From positions 3,727,501 to 3,791,500 of the forward strand of contig NC_080698.1 in the NCBI RefSeq assembly GCF_030445035.2: 64,000 nt of DNA, in the 5' to 3' direction. A model generated the notes under the pieces. That model was not told where the DNA came from. It worked only from the letters and a program-made list of their open reading frames with translations, and made no database searches. Source of the stretch: Dasypus novemcinctus. Lineage: Eukaryota; Chordata; Mammalia; Cingulata; Dasypodidae. Below are positions 43,101-55,100 of this stretch, piece after piece (the stretch's first letter is position 1; each line of letters starts with the position of its first letter). A program made the position numbers and the translations under genes.

Positions 43101-46100
43101 AGCATAAGGCAGGGGCTTTACTGCCAGTGTGAGGCAGAGGACAGAAACTTGGGCTCCTGTGAGGCAGCAAGTGCAAGTGAGTTCTCTGTTTAAGTCTGGA
43201 ACCTCCAAGGAGAGCTCTGTGGTGTTGAGAGGTCTGAGAATGTCCCCGTCCACAAGCCCAGGAGGAGGGCAGGGGTCTTCGTCCACCGGGGCCTCATGGG
43301 GAGAAAGCCACGTGGGCGAGTTTGAGCTGCAAGGCCAAAACTGGTCGGGAAGTCCTAAGCCGCAGAATTAGCCGAAAGTACTGACGGAAGGACAAGGGAC
43401 CCCAAACGTGCCCCAGAAACACGAACGGAAACCCCCTGTGGGAGTCCTGTGGGAGCCCGTTCATAGCTGGGCCCTCAGGGCTCCCACAGGGAGAAGGAAT
43501 CCCAGGGAGGGCAGGTTCACAAAAACAACCCCAAACTACAAGCCACACAGGGAAGCCACCCAAGGGCAAGTCCACAGCGCTCCCTCAGACCCGAAGTCAT
43601 GGAGACGATATAGCAATGTTATAGGGACTAAGACTGAAATGGTTCAAAAAAGTATAAAGGCAAGAATCTTAATGAAAGAACAAATGCCCTAAAAAAGAGA
43701 AGAGGTGGTGATAATGGCTGAGAGAGGTAGGGTAAGGGTAGTCTGTGGATATAAATGCCAATTGAAAGGAAGCTGGAGATGCTCTAGGGGATGTGTAAGT
43801 AGGGATTTCAGTGGTGGATGAAAGTAGTGGTTAATGGTATAACTATAAGAATGCTCTTCTTTTACAAAGTGTTAAGAATGTAGTGATACATGGGAAAATT
43901 ACAACTAATGTAACCTATGAATGATAGTTAACAGTAATATTGTATTATTTTTGCAGCAATGGCAAAGAAGATATATCAATTCTAAGGGACAACACTAGGG
44001 GGTATGGGGTATGGGGTTTTTCCTTTTGGAGTAATAAAAATATTCTAAAATTGACTGAGGTGAGGCCAGCACAACCCTGTGATCAAGCTGAGAGCCACTG
44101 AGTGTGCACTTTGAATGGACTGTACAAGGACGGGGCTGTATAACTCCGCGAAGCCACTGGCGGAAGGTGGACTGTGGTTAACAGGACAAACGTGAGAACA
44201 TTCTCTCCTGAACAAATGTACAATGCTAACACAGGGTGTTACTAATTGGGTGGTTTGGGGGAAAACACAGCAATGTAAGATAAGGGCAATAGTTAGTAGT
44301 ACTATTTCAAGGATGCTCTTTCATAGTTTGTAGCAAATGTTTCACAACAGTGTCAGGCGTCGGTGGTGGGGTGATTGTGGGAGCTCATACACATGTCTGT
44401 TTTCTAAGCTCACAACTTGTACTGTGCATTTATTGCTTATTTATGTTCATGTATGAATGATATACTTCAATAAAATTTTACATAAAAAAGAGAACAGGGA
44501 GTTTTATATGCCAAAAAAGAATCAATAGAAATGAAAAATATAGTTATTGAAATAGGTGTCAAGGTAGAGGAAGGACAACTGAAGAGATTTAGTGAGCTGG
44601 AAGACAGATTTGAAGAAGTCACCCAGAATTCAGCTCTAAATATTAAGAGGGGTTAAGAGTTGTGGAGAAAAGAATAAGCAAGTCTAACACACGCTGACTA
44701 GAAATTTTAGATGAAAGGAACTGAGAGAATGGGGGAGAGGCAATGCATGGAGAGAAATGGTTGAAAATTTTCCAGAATTGAAGCCCTTGAATTGAAAGAA
44801 CATGTTAATTTCTAAATATGAAAAGTAAAATAAAATCTAGACACATCGTAGTAGAATTTCAAGATACCTAAGACTGTCTGAAGAAGTACCTAGAGAGACA
44901 GATCATTGTTGACAAAAGAATGATAAGCAAACTGATGCTTTTTAAAAAAGCAACAGAGGATGCTAAAAGACAGTGAAATAGTAGCCTCAAAATGCTGGGG
45001 GAGGGGAGAGGAATTACCCATTTATTCAGAATTCTATGCCCAAATAAATTAGCGTAATAAAGACATTTAAAAATTAACCAAGAATCCCCATTTGCAGGCC
45101 CCAATGAACTAAAGGAACTTCTGTAAGTAGGAAAGGGGAACAAGGAGGAGGGCTGAGGTTAGGAAGCAACAGTGAGCAAAGAAATGTTTAGACACATTGG
45201 CAAATGTAAATAAATACTGACGACCTTTTAAAAGATGAACTTGGAGGGCTTAATTTCCGGGGGGGGGGGCGGGGGGGTTAAAAAGAATGTGGATGATAAG
45301 GATCAGAAAACAGGGAAGGGGATGTGGCTCAACTGACAGAGCGTCCGCCTACCATATGGGAGGTCTAGGGTTACAAACCTTGAGTCTCCTGACCCGTGTG
45401 GAGCTGGCCCACGCGTAGTACTGATGTGCACAAGGAGTGCCGTGCCAAGCAGGGGTGTCCCCGCGTAGGGGAGCCCCACATGCAAGGAGCGTACCCCACA
45501 ATGAGAGCCACCCCACGCGAAAAAAGTGCAGCCTGCCCAGGAGTGGCGCCGCACACACGGAGAACTGACGCAACAAGATGATGCAACAAAAAGAAACACA
45601 GATTCCCGGTGCTGCTGACAAGAATGCAAGCAGACACAGAAAAACACACAACAAATGGACACAGAGAGCAGACAACAAGGTGTGGGGGGGAGGGGAGAGA
45701 AATAAATAAAAAATAAATCTTTAAAAAAAAAGAAAAAAGTAACATGAAGACACAGTGTGGTGATGAGTTAAAACATTCACATTCTAGATTTATTCTGCTG
45801 CTCAAGAAGATCAAAAAGAAACTCGTTGACTTTAGACTTGTTAACCTGAGTTGTATGTTAAAAGCTAAGGGTTAAAACTATTGTGACTAGTAATAGAAGA
45901 AATTGTAGCATCAAGGTGGAGAAAGTGTCCACAGTAGTTGCTGAGGGCAGGGAGAGGGAAGAAGAGATGTGATGTGGGGGCATTTAGGGACTTGGAGTTG
46001 TCCTTAATGATATTGCAGGGTCAGATGCTGGACTTTCTGTATCCTGCCATAACCCACTGAATGGACTGGGGGAGAGTGTGAACTACAGGGTAAACTTCAT

Positions 46101-49100
46101 GTGTGCAGCAGTGCCCCAAAATGTATTCATCGAGTGCAACGAGTGTGCCACAATGATGGGGGAGGTTGTTGGTGTGGGAGGAGTGGGGTGGGGAGGTGTG
46201 GGGTATACGAGAACCTCTGATGATTTTTAATGTAACATTTTTTGAGATGTATATATCTTCAAAAACTACAATTTACAAAAATGATGGGGGTGGGGGGTGG
46301 GGAGTGGGTTTTATGGGAACCTCTTATGTTTTTTAATGTGACATTCTTTGTGATCTGTTAACTTTAATTGAAAAAAAACAAAACAGTTACGGGTGAGGGA
46401 AGCAGATGTGGCTCAGGCAACTGGGCTCCTGCCGACCACATGGGCGGTCACTGGTTTGGATCCCAGTGCCTCCCACAGAAGACTTCGAGCTGACGCAACG
46501 GGCAGGTGTGGAGTGCTGGCACAACAAGACGATGCAACAAGAGATGTAGGGAGGAAAACAGAATGAGAGACACAACAAAGCAGGGAGCAGGGGTGACTCA
46601 AGCGATTAGACACCTCCCTCCCACATCAGAGGTCCTGGGTTTGGCTCCCGGTGCCTCCTAAAGAAACAAGGAAGACGAACAGACTCAGCAAGTGAAAAAC
46701 AAGGGGGTGGGGAGAAATCAATTTTTTTAAAAAACTTTCAAAAATTTAAGGGTAAGCACTTCAAGTATAGAGATGGAATGTATAACTTCTAAACTAGTAC
46801 AGTGTGGCCGTTTGAGATTATTTTGTGAAGCCCCAAAAAAGGAAGATTGTGTTTGTAAACTAATCTGTTTCTCGGGGTGTGACACCCTTTGACTGTGTTA
46901 AATTCAGTCGAGGGGTCTTTGATCAGATTACTTGTTAAGATTGCGTTAGGGCTTTTTGATTTGACTACGCCAGAGGGCGTGACGTCCCCGCTCCCTTGCT
47001 GGGCCTGATATAAAGGGACACTCACTCAAGAAGACTCACAGAGGAGAGAACTTTGTCCTTTTTGATCCTGCCATGTGACGGCTCAAATAGCTGAAGCCCC
47101 GGGGAGAGAGGGACCATTTGCCCGATGGCTTACGCTGACCTTGGGAGGAGAGCCGAGCTGGACACGGGAAGCCCTGAGAGCGAGCCCTGGGCCAGCCTGC
47201 AGCTGAGACTGGAAGGAGGAAGGGGAAGCCCGGTGGGGAAGGCTGGGCCCGGCAGGGCTCGCCCGCCATGTTGCCTCAGCACGTGGCAGCTGACTTTGGT
47301 CAGAAAGTGCCTCTTATGGTGCCTTGAGCTGGACTTTTCATGGCCTTGGAGCTGTAAGCTTTTACCCCAAATAAATCCCGTTTATAAAGGCCAACAGATT
47401 TCTGGTACGTTGCACTGGCAGCCCTTCGGCAGACTAATACGTACAGAAAAAAGGGAAATAAAGAGGATCAATCCATTATAAGGCAGAAGGATGGAAGAAA
47501 AGGAGCAAAGAAAAACCATGTCAAATAGAAAACGTTCTGATGATCAAAGTATTTCCAAATACTCTGATAAATGCAAATGGCTTAAACTCTACTGTCAAAA
47601 GATGGAAATTCCCAGACTGAATCTAAAAGCCAAGCCAAGAGTGTGACTGGCTATGCTGGTGTGTGAAAGGGCCTGAGAGGGCCTTGTGCGCAGTCGCCAA
47701 GCGCCTGAGCCCGCTCAGGAACAGGGAAGGCTTTCTTTTCCTTCTTAGACATGGGCACACCGCAGAAGGATGTTGTTATCAAGCCAGATGCACCTGACAC
47801 CCTTTTGGTGGAGAAACATGCAGATTATATGGCAACCTATGGCTCAAAGAAAGATTACGAATACTGCATGTCTGCGTATTTGAGATGAGTGGCATCTATT
47901 GGGGCCTCACAGTAATGGATCTCATGGGACAACTTCATCGCATGAACAGAGAGGAAACTCTGACATTTATTAAGTCCTGCCAACATGAGTGTGGTGGAAC
48001 ACGTGCAAGTATTGGACACGATCCTCATCTTCTGTACACACTTAGTGCTGTCCAGATTCTTACTCTGTATGATAGTATTAACGTTATTGACGTAAATAAA
48101 GTTGTGGAGTGTGTTCAGAATCTACAGAAAGAAGATGGGTCTTTCGCTGGAGACATTTGGGGAGAAATCAATACAAGATTTTCTTTCTGTGCCGTGGCAA
48201 CTCTGGCTCTGTTGGGGAAACTGGATGCCATTAATGTGGAAAAGGCAATAGATGTCGTTTTGTCCTGTATGAACTTTGATGGTGGATTTGGTTGCAGACC
48301 AGGTTCTGAATCCCATGCTGGGCGCATCTATTATTGCACAGGATTCCTGGCTATTACTAGTCAGTTGCATCAAGTAATTCTAATTTACTGGGTTGGTGGC
48401 TTTGTGAATGTCAGTTGCCATCAGGTGGCCTCAGTGGAGGGCCAGAGAAGGAGGCACTAGGAACTGAACCTGGGACCTCCCGTTTGGGAAGAAGGCGCTC
48501 AGCTGCTTGAGCCACGTCCAGTCCCCTCATTCCACAAAAAATATATTTAAACCTTTTACAAATACTTTTTAAAATCTTAGCTTGCATTCTAGATTTTACT
48601 ATTGACTGCTGACCCCTGACCTAAATTTGCAGGGTAGTAATGCTTTCAGCTGGGTCATATTTTTATTATTTCAGAATTTCTGATAAATTCTGGTAGTTGG
48701 TGCTATGAGAAACCTGAGGAACTGTTGACAGTTATGTGGGGAACACCAGAAATCCCCACTTTAAACCAACAGTCTGTGACAGTTCTTAAATGTACTTACG
48801 CATCACCCAGTGGTATTGTTAAAATGGAGGTTCTTAGCCTGCGGTGGGCTGGATCTTTTGCATTTCTAACAAGCTTTCAAGTGACTATATTTTGAGTTTT
48901 TAAGGAAATGGAAATATCTCCATGGTTGCATGGGCCCCTGTCTATTTTGTTAAGGGGCTAAGTTAGACTTGCAGATAGAAATGAAGGTGGGTAGATCCTT
49001 GTCACTGAGTACTGGAACATTTAGCATTGGACTTTGGTCTTCTTTCCCGATGATTATCTTTAATGTTAAGCAATTGTAGTAGGTGTGGATTTCAGCATTT

Positions 49101-52100
49101 TAGACCCTGTGTCCTTTGGTTCCCCTGCCCCTCTCCATTTAAACATCAAGTTGCTTAAGACTTAACCCAGTTTTAAATAATTTGTTCCTTAAAGCTAGGG
49201 AAATAAATGATTATAAACTAAAAATAAATAAATAAATAAAAAACCAAGCCAACTGGGTGTGTTTTGGTAAGAGACACATCTGGTGACTTTTGCCGTGGCA
49301 GACTGACAAGCCTGGCGCCTCCGATTGCCAACAGCTAGAAAGATGGCGACGACACGACACAACCGTTTTCAGGCTCAGGCAGCAGGCAGCACAGGGCTGA
49401 GCCTCGAGAGGGGAACCCAGGCCGGCTCCCCCTGGCTCTCAGCCCGCGGCGCGTTGACTGCGGCCCAGGAGGGCCCAAAGAGCAAGGCAGCCTCCCGCCA
49501 TGGAGGAGGGGGGTGGTTTGAGGCAGCTAGGGTCTGGAGGGCAAGCACAGGAGAGGAGGAGCTTCCCAGAAAAAGGCTGCCAGGACGCACGGTGGGACGG
49601 AGCGTCCAGACACCGGGGGCCCGAGAAGGGAGGCCTTGGCACGGCGTGGAATCCAGAGAGCCGGGGCAGGCGCCTTTAGAGCCTAGGGGGCTGCACGTCC
49701 CAGAGAGGAAAGGGCACGGAGCACCTAATAGCCCAGGATGGCACCGAGTGGGCGTGCACCCAGACCCCAAGGGGCAGGGCGCGCGCCGCAGCCCCCGACC
49801 TGGGCGAGCGCCCCCGTGCACGCTGAGCCTCGCTTGCCCTCCCCGATCCCGGCCTGCGTGGAGAGCAGGGCGTCGGGCTGAGCACCAGCTGCAGGCGCTG
49901 TGCCGCTGGCCAGCCAGCACGACGCGGGCAGAGGAACCCTGTCAACCCAGGGCCACGACCGCAAAGGAGCCCTGGTCTGGAGCCACTGCGCTGGGGACGG
50001 TTGTTACGCAGCGACTGGTGAAAGAATCATCCTGGTTCACAAAACCCCCAGAACTCAGGGGCAGCTCAGGGGAAAGGAGAAAACCAGGCTGGGTGCTTCT
50101 GCTCTCTAACAGACCGGAGGCTGGCACTAGCCTTTCAAGTTCAATTACAGGAAAAGAATTAACGCTGCTTTTCTCACATACCTGAGTATGCCTGAAAGTC
50201 GTACCTGCCTACGTCCTACCAGGACAAGAAAAAGCTCAAGCTGACCACATGTCAGCGCTGAGGCATGCGCATTCCCTGGTTGTGTCCTCCCAGCACCCCA
50301 CCCCTTCTTTGGTCACGGCACTCCACTTTTCCTCCTCCATTCAGGGAGCCCCTGGAGGTGCTCGCCCGGCCTGCTCCTAGCGGTGACCCGTGAGCAACAA
50401 GGCCAGCGAGACCCTCCCTCCAGGGCCCAGCACACGAGGACAGAGCCGCGGGCCTGCGCCATTACCGCCGAGGGGCGCGGCACCTTCCTCTCCCACCCTG
50501 CACCCTCGAGTCTGCCCACCACCCAGCACCTTCCAAAAAGTCCCTTTCCCTTAATTTAGCCAGAATTGGTTTCTGTTTTCTGCCACCAAAGAGCCTGACT
50601 GGCACCTGATAAGGCTGTTAGGGCTGAAACTCAATGGTGTCCTTCACGTACGTCAGGTGGGGGCCACGCAGGGACCACGGCCTGGGCACCTGCTATTGTC
50701 GCCAAAAGGGTCACTTGAGCGAGGAGCACTGACGTCTCTGAATCAAAGCCTGTCACCACCTCTTGGGAGAAAACCATGCCGCCTGGCCTGCGGCCACAGG
50801 CACCCTGCCCCGTCCCCAGAGGGCTCGGCTCCCCCTCGCCCAGCAGCCCTCTTGTTCTTTGTAACTGCAGGCGGACATCTAGCTTGTGTCTTCTTCCACC
50901 AGCCCTCCCACCGCACCTAGTCCGGTACCAGACATGGCACAGGTTTAATTACTGGCGGATGGACTGGACTGATTCATCTACTCCAGAGTCTCCCCCAAGA
51001 CTCCCACCCCAGCCCAGAAGCCACGCAACGGTCCGTTCGGGTGGTGGGGTGGTTTGAGCTGCATGCACCCAGGAAAACAAGTCCTTACATCAGCTAAGGC
51101 GTGGCCCTGCTCATCAGGATGGGCCTCGTCCTCTAACCGGATTTATAAACGCAGTGAACATGTCTACAGAGAGACAGAGAGAGAGGAGTCAAGGAAGGAA
51201 GAAGCGGAAAGCAATGAAACCCACAGAGAAGGGGGAGCAGCAGACGCTGCCGTGTGCCTTGCCGTGGGCAGGGGAGCCCAGGACTGCCCGCAGCTGGTCT
51301 TTGGGAAGACAGCACCGATTTGACGATGCCCTGGGCATTTTCTTGGCCTCCTACCAGAAGCTGCTAAATTCCCATTGTTCAAGCTGAACCACTTCAAGGT
51401 ATCTGCTTTGAGCAGCTAAGGAAACTAAAACAGGTCTACGTATGAAGGAGTACTTGGTGGGCACGTGGCCGTGCCTGGGAATGCCTGGACCGACACGGTG
51501 GAAACCGAGCGGTCGGGCGGGCGGGCCCCTGGCCAGGGGGGCTGCCCAGTGCGGGCCATCCGCGTCTGAGCCCGCGCAGGCTACGGGTGGGCGTCTCTGG
51601 GCGACGTGCTTTACCTTTTCTGCAGGACGGTGACAAACTCTGTGAGCCGGTCGCGCTCCACCTCGGCGGCCTGCCAGAGGGCCCTGAGTTCTGCTAGCTG
51701 GGCCTGCCAGCCCTTCTGCTCGGGGGTGTCCGAGAATCTGAGGACCGGGTAGGGCCGAGAGCAGAGGTCATGTGAGGGGACCCGGGGATGGTGGGAGGCC
51801 CCCTGCCCCCGGCTTCTCTGCACCCCACTGGCCCTGGCCCTGCCCACGGGCTTTGCTCCGCTGGCCCTGAAGCCAGACCCTACCAGGGCTAGCTGCACTG
51901 GCCCGGGCTCTCCACCCCCAAGAGGGCCTGGGCTGAGCCTGGCTGCCAGGGAAGCTGGCTCCTGGGGGCCTGGGCACCCTGCCCCTGCCGGCGTACCCGG
52001 CTTCCATCTCCCCGCCAGCCTGCCCCACCTGCCCGCATCTCCCGGCTTGGCCCCAAGCCTCGGTCCTCTTTCCTGAGGCTGGACAGTGTGGCTTTGTGAC

Positions 52101-55100
52101 TTGGTCCTTCGTCTCCAGCCCTGGCCCATCCCTGCTCCCCTGCCCCGGGCCTGCCTCCTCCCAACCTCCCCCACCCCCCAAGCCCTCGTGTGAGTCTCAG
52201 GTTGCTCAGCGTCACGCTCCGCCTACCCCGCAGCACCCTGGGTGACCTGGGCTCGCCGCTCGGCGTGGCAGGGCCTGGGGGGCACGAGGGGGGCAGGGGG
52301 CTGCGCGCCAGGCTGGGGACGGCTGGGCTCTGGCCATGCCCTGGCTGCCCTGCCTGGCGGTCTCGGGAAGGCGCCCTCCCTGCGCTCCTGAACTGAGAGT
52401 GCGGCTGGAGGAGACCAGTGCTTCTTATCCTGAGACCTCGCCCTCGAAGTGCAGCGTCTGAACCAGCGATGCTGGTGGCGCCTCAGAGCTTGTCGGGAAA
52501 ATGCAGAGGCCCAGGCTTTACCCCCGACCGGCCGAATCGGCACCTGTGCTTGGACAGGTCCCCCGGGGCCGTGGGCACGCCCGTGTGCAGCAAGCCCCCT
52601 CTGCGGGCCTCCAACCGGGTGGGGGGCACAGGGCGGGGACCACCAGGACTGAGCACCACAGAAACGCTGCCCGGGACCACCCCTGCCCTGGGACCACCCC
52701 TGCCCTCACTGACGGGAGGGGACTGCGGCTCCGGGAGGAGGGGCTGCCCCCGCTGTGCTGGGAGCCTGCGTGGGCAGCCCTGGAGCGCCGGGGTCACGCA
52801 TGCCGGCACGCTGGGTCCCTGCGGGGTCTCGTCTGTCCCTCTGCTTCCATGCTGGAGAGTGTGACTCTCGTGACCAAAGTGGAGGGGGCAGAGCCCGGCA
52901 CCCCGGAGCGCGGCGCGCACCCTCATGGCTCAGAGACGGCCCCTGTGCTGTGGTGTCGCCGTGACCCAGGCTGGGGCGGGGCAGCAGAGAGAGAGGGACC
53001 GCGTGAGGGGCCTGCCGCACCCCAGGGCTGCAACCGGAGCTGCCTGCAGGCTCCAGCAGGACAGCCAGGACAGTCAGCCTCTGTCCGGGGCTGGCCGAGG
53101 AACAAGGGCCCTTTAAGCCCGAAGCCCGGTTCTGTCAACAAGAGGGCGGCAGGGGCTGCCAGGGAGCCCGTGTGACTTGAGAGGGATCCGGGGCGGGGAG
53201 CTGGCAGCTGGCCCTGCCATCCCCGGGGTCGGCTCTGGAGGCCAGAGGAGCCCCGGGCTGGAGGCAGGAGGCCCAGGCCTGAGCCCTGAGCCCGTGGCCA
53301 CCCTGTGCTTCTGCAACTTGGGGAGAGGCCCCGGGTTTTGCCAGGCCTCGGTTTCCCCTCCTTCTGAAGGGCAACCTAGGGTGGGGTGCACTGTGGCGCG
53401 CTGGGGCCCGAGCCTGTACCTGGGCGAGGCAGCGTGGGGGCTGGGCAGTGAGGGCCTGGTGGGCGCCGACTCCACAAGCGTGTGGCCCAAGCCGGTGGCA
53501 GCGCTGCTAGGAGGGACGGCCGTCAGTGAGGTGGGCAGGCCCCTCCAGGTCCCTGCGTACTGGGGGGGAAAGGGCCAGGAACGCCGACGGCCAGGAGGGC
53601 CGAGGCTGGGGCAGTGGTGCTGGAGGCCGCGCGCAGGCAGGGCGCTGGGACAGGGCGCCACATGGGCAGGGCATAGGGAGAGGGCCGCGCGGGCAGGACG
53701 CAGGGAGAGGGTCGCGTGGGCAGGGCCGCAGCAGCGATGGCCCGTGGATCCCCGCCCTCCTGCTGAGCAGTGGGCGCCCCCAGCCCCCGCCTGCTCCTCC
53801 CTTACCGGGAAGGCCCCAGCCGGCCAGTGTGGTCGCCTGCCACGTCCAGGCCCCTGCTCAGGCCCAGCTCCTCCGGGCCCCTGGCACTGGGGGGGCTCAC
53901 CCCCGGCCTGCCGGGCCCCTCGCCCACCGCTTTATTCCGAAGATGCTGCGGGGACAGGCGGGTCCGTTCTCAGGCCTGGCAGCGCTTCGGGGCTCCTTTT
54001 CAGGCAGACGGGAGGCCTGGGGGTGCCTCTCAGGAGTGCCCGGAGCTGCCCTACACACGGGCCCCGGAAGGGTGGCTCAGCCGGCGGCCCTGGAGCCGGA
54101 GGCTGCGTCTCCCAGGGCCGTCTCCCCGGGCAGCCCATCCAGGCGGGGAGGACGCCCTGCACGGCCTGAGCCAGCGCCTTCCCCAGCAGAGACCCAGGCC
54201 CTCGGGCGTCGGAGCGGGGGGTTGGCAGCCCCAGGCAGGCTGGCTTCTGGCCCCCTCCCCTGCTGGGCCCTGGTGGGCCTGGCCGAAGAGGCGCCAGAGG
54301 GCCCAGCAGGAGGGGTGTCCCCGTGTCCCCGGCCCGTCCTGGGTGGCCGGTGGGTGCTGCTCAGCCCTGCCTTGTGTGCTGGAGGCAGGACGGGTGAGGG
54401 GGTGCTGGAAAGCTCCTGGGCGCCCTCGGGCCTGCGTCCCAATGGAGGCAGGACAGGGCGCTCCCTGCCACACGCTGGCCCCGGGCCCTCGCCCTGCCGC
54501 GGGCCCGGGGATCAGGCCCTCTGTCCCGGCTTGGGGTGACTGCTGCAGGACCCGGGGAGGCCGGCCAGGGCTCTAGGCCCTAGCTAGGCCTCTAGGCGCC
54601 TGCCACGGCCCGGTATCACCAGAGCTCACCCAGGGGACAGGCACCTACTGAGCACCTCCTCGAGCTGGGCCCTGAGCCCCCGCGCTGCCCGGTGGAGACC
54701 CGGGAACGGGGTACGGGGGAAACGGGAGAACAGCCTTCCGGACGGCCGGGGCGCTGGAGGGTGCCGGGGGGCAGGGACAGTCAAGTTTGTGTTTGGAAAG
54801 GAAAGGCGTGTGCAGAATGGATGAGGCGGGCGGGGGGAGGCCACCCGGCCTGCGCCGAGGCCACCCGGCCGCCCGCTCACCTGCGCGCTGAGCTGCCCGA
54901 TCTCCGCCTCCAGCCGCTGCACCTTGGCCTCCCGTTCAGCCACCATGGCCCGCAGCTGGGCGACGAGGCTGCTGCCGCGCTGCGCCTCGCTGTTGAGCTG
55001 CTGGCCCAGGCGCTGCTGGGAGGCGCGCGTCCTCTCCTCCCGCAGGCTCAGGCTGCCCAGGAGCTCCTGCAGCTGCTTCAGCTGGCTCTGGGGGGGCAGG

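Noticed and set aside
45303-45814. Cysteine-rich frames on the minus strand ([11 protein letters not shown] type), also near 2.0 and 3.0 kb
   Set aside because: The same peptide recurs wherever the DAS-type SINE occurs, so it is antisense SINE, not a secreted-protein family.
47885-48460. Intact functional RABGGTB-like gene or new prenyltransferase
   Set aside because: The frame starts only after a frameshift, lacks the catalytic C-terminal third and has retrocopy hallmarks. A processed pseudogene explains it.
49325-50185. 286-codon plus-strand frame in CCDC13 intron 10
   Set aside because: No domain, no splice context, no similarity I recognise. Base composition equals the local intron.
53420-53559. 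Longer version of the CCDC13 linker exon using the acceptor at 53559
   Set aside because: That choice joins in frame but gives [12 protein letters not shown], which does not resemble CCDC13. Using 53806-53945 plus the acceptor at 53506 recovers [10 protein letters not shown]...[24 protein letters not shown], matching human in order and bringing the total to the expected length.
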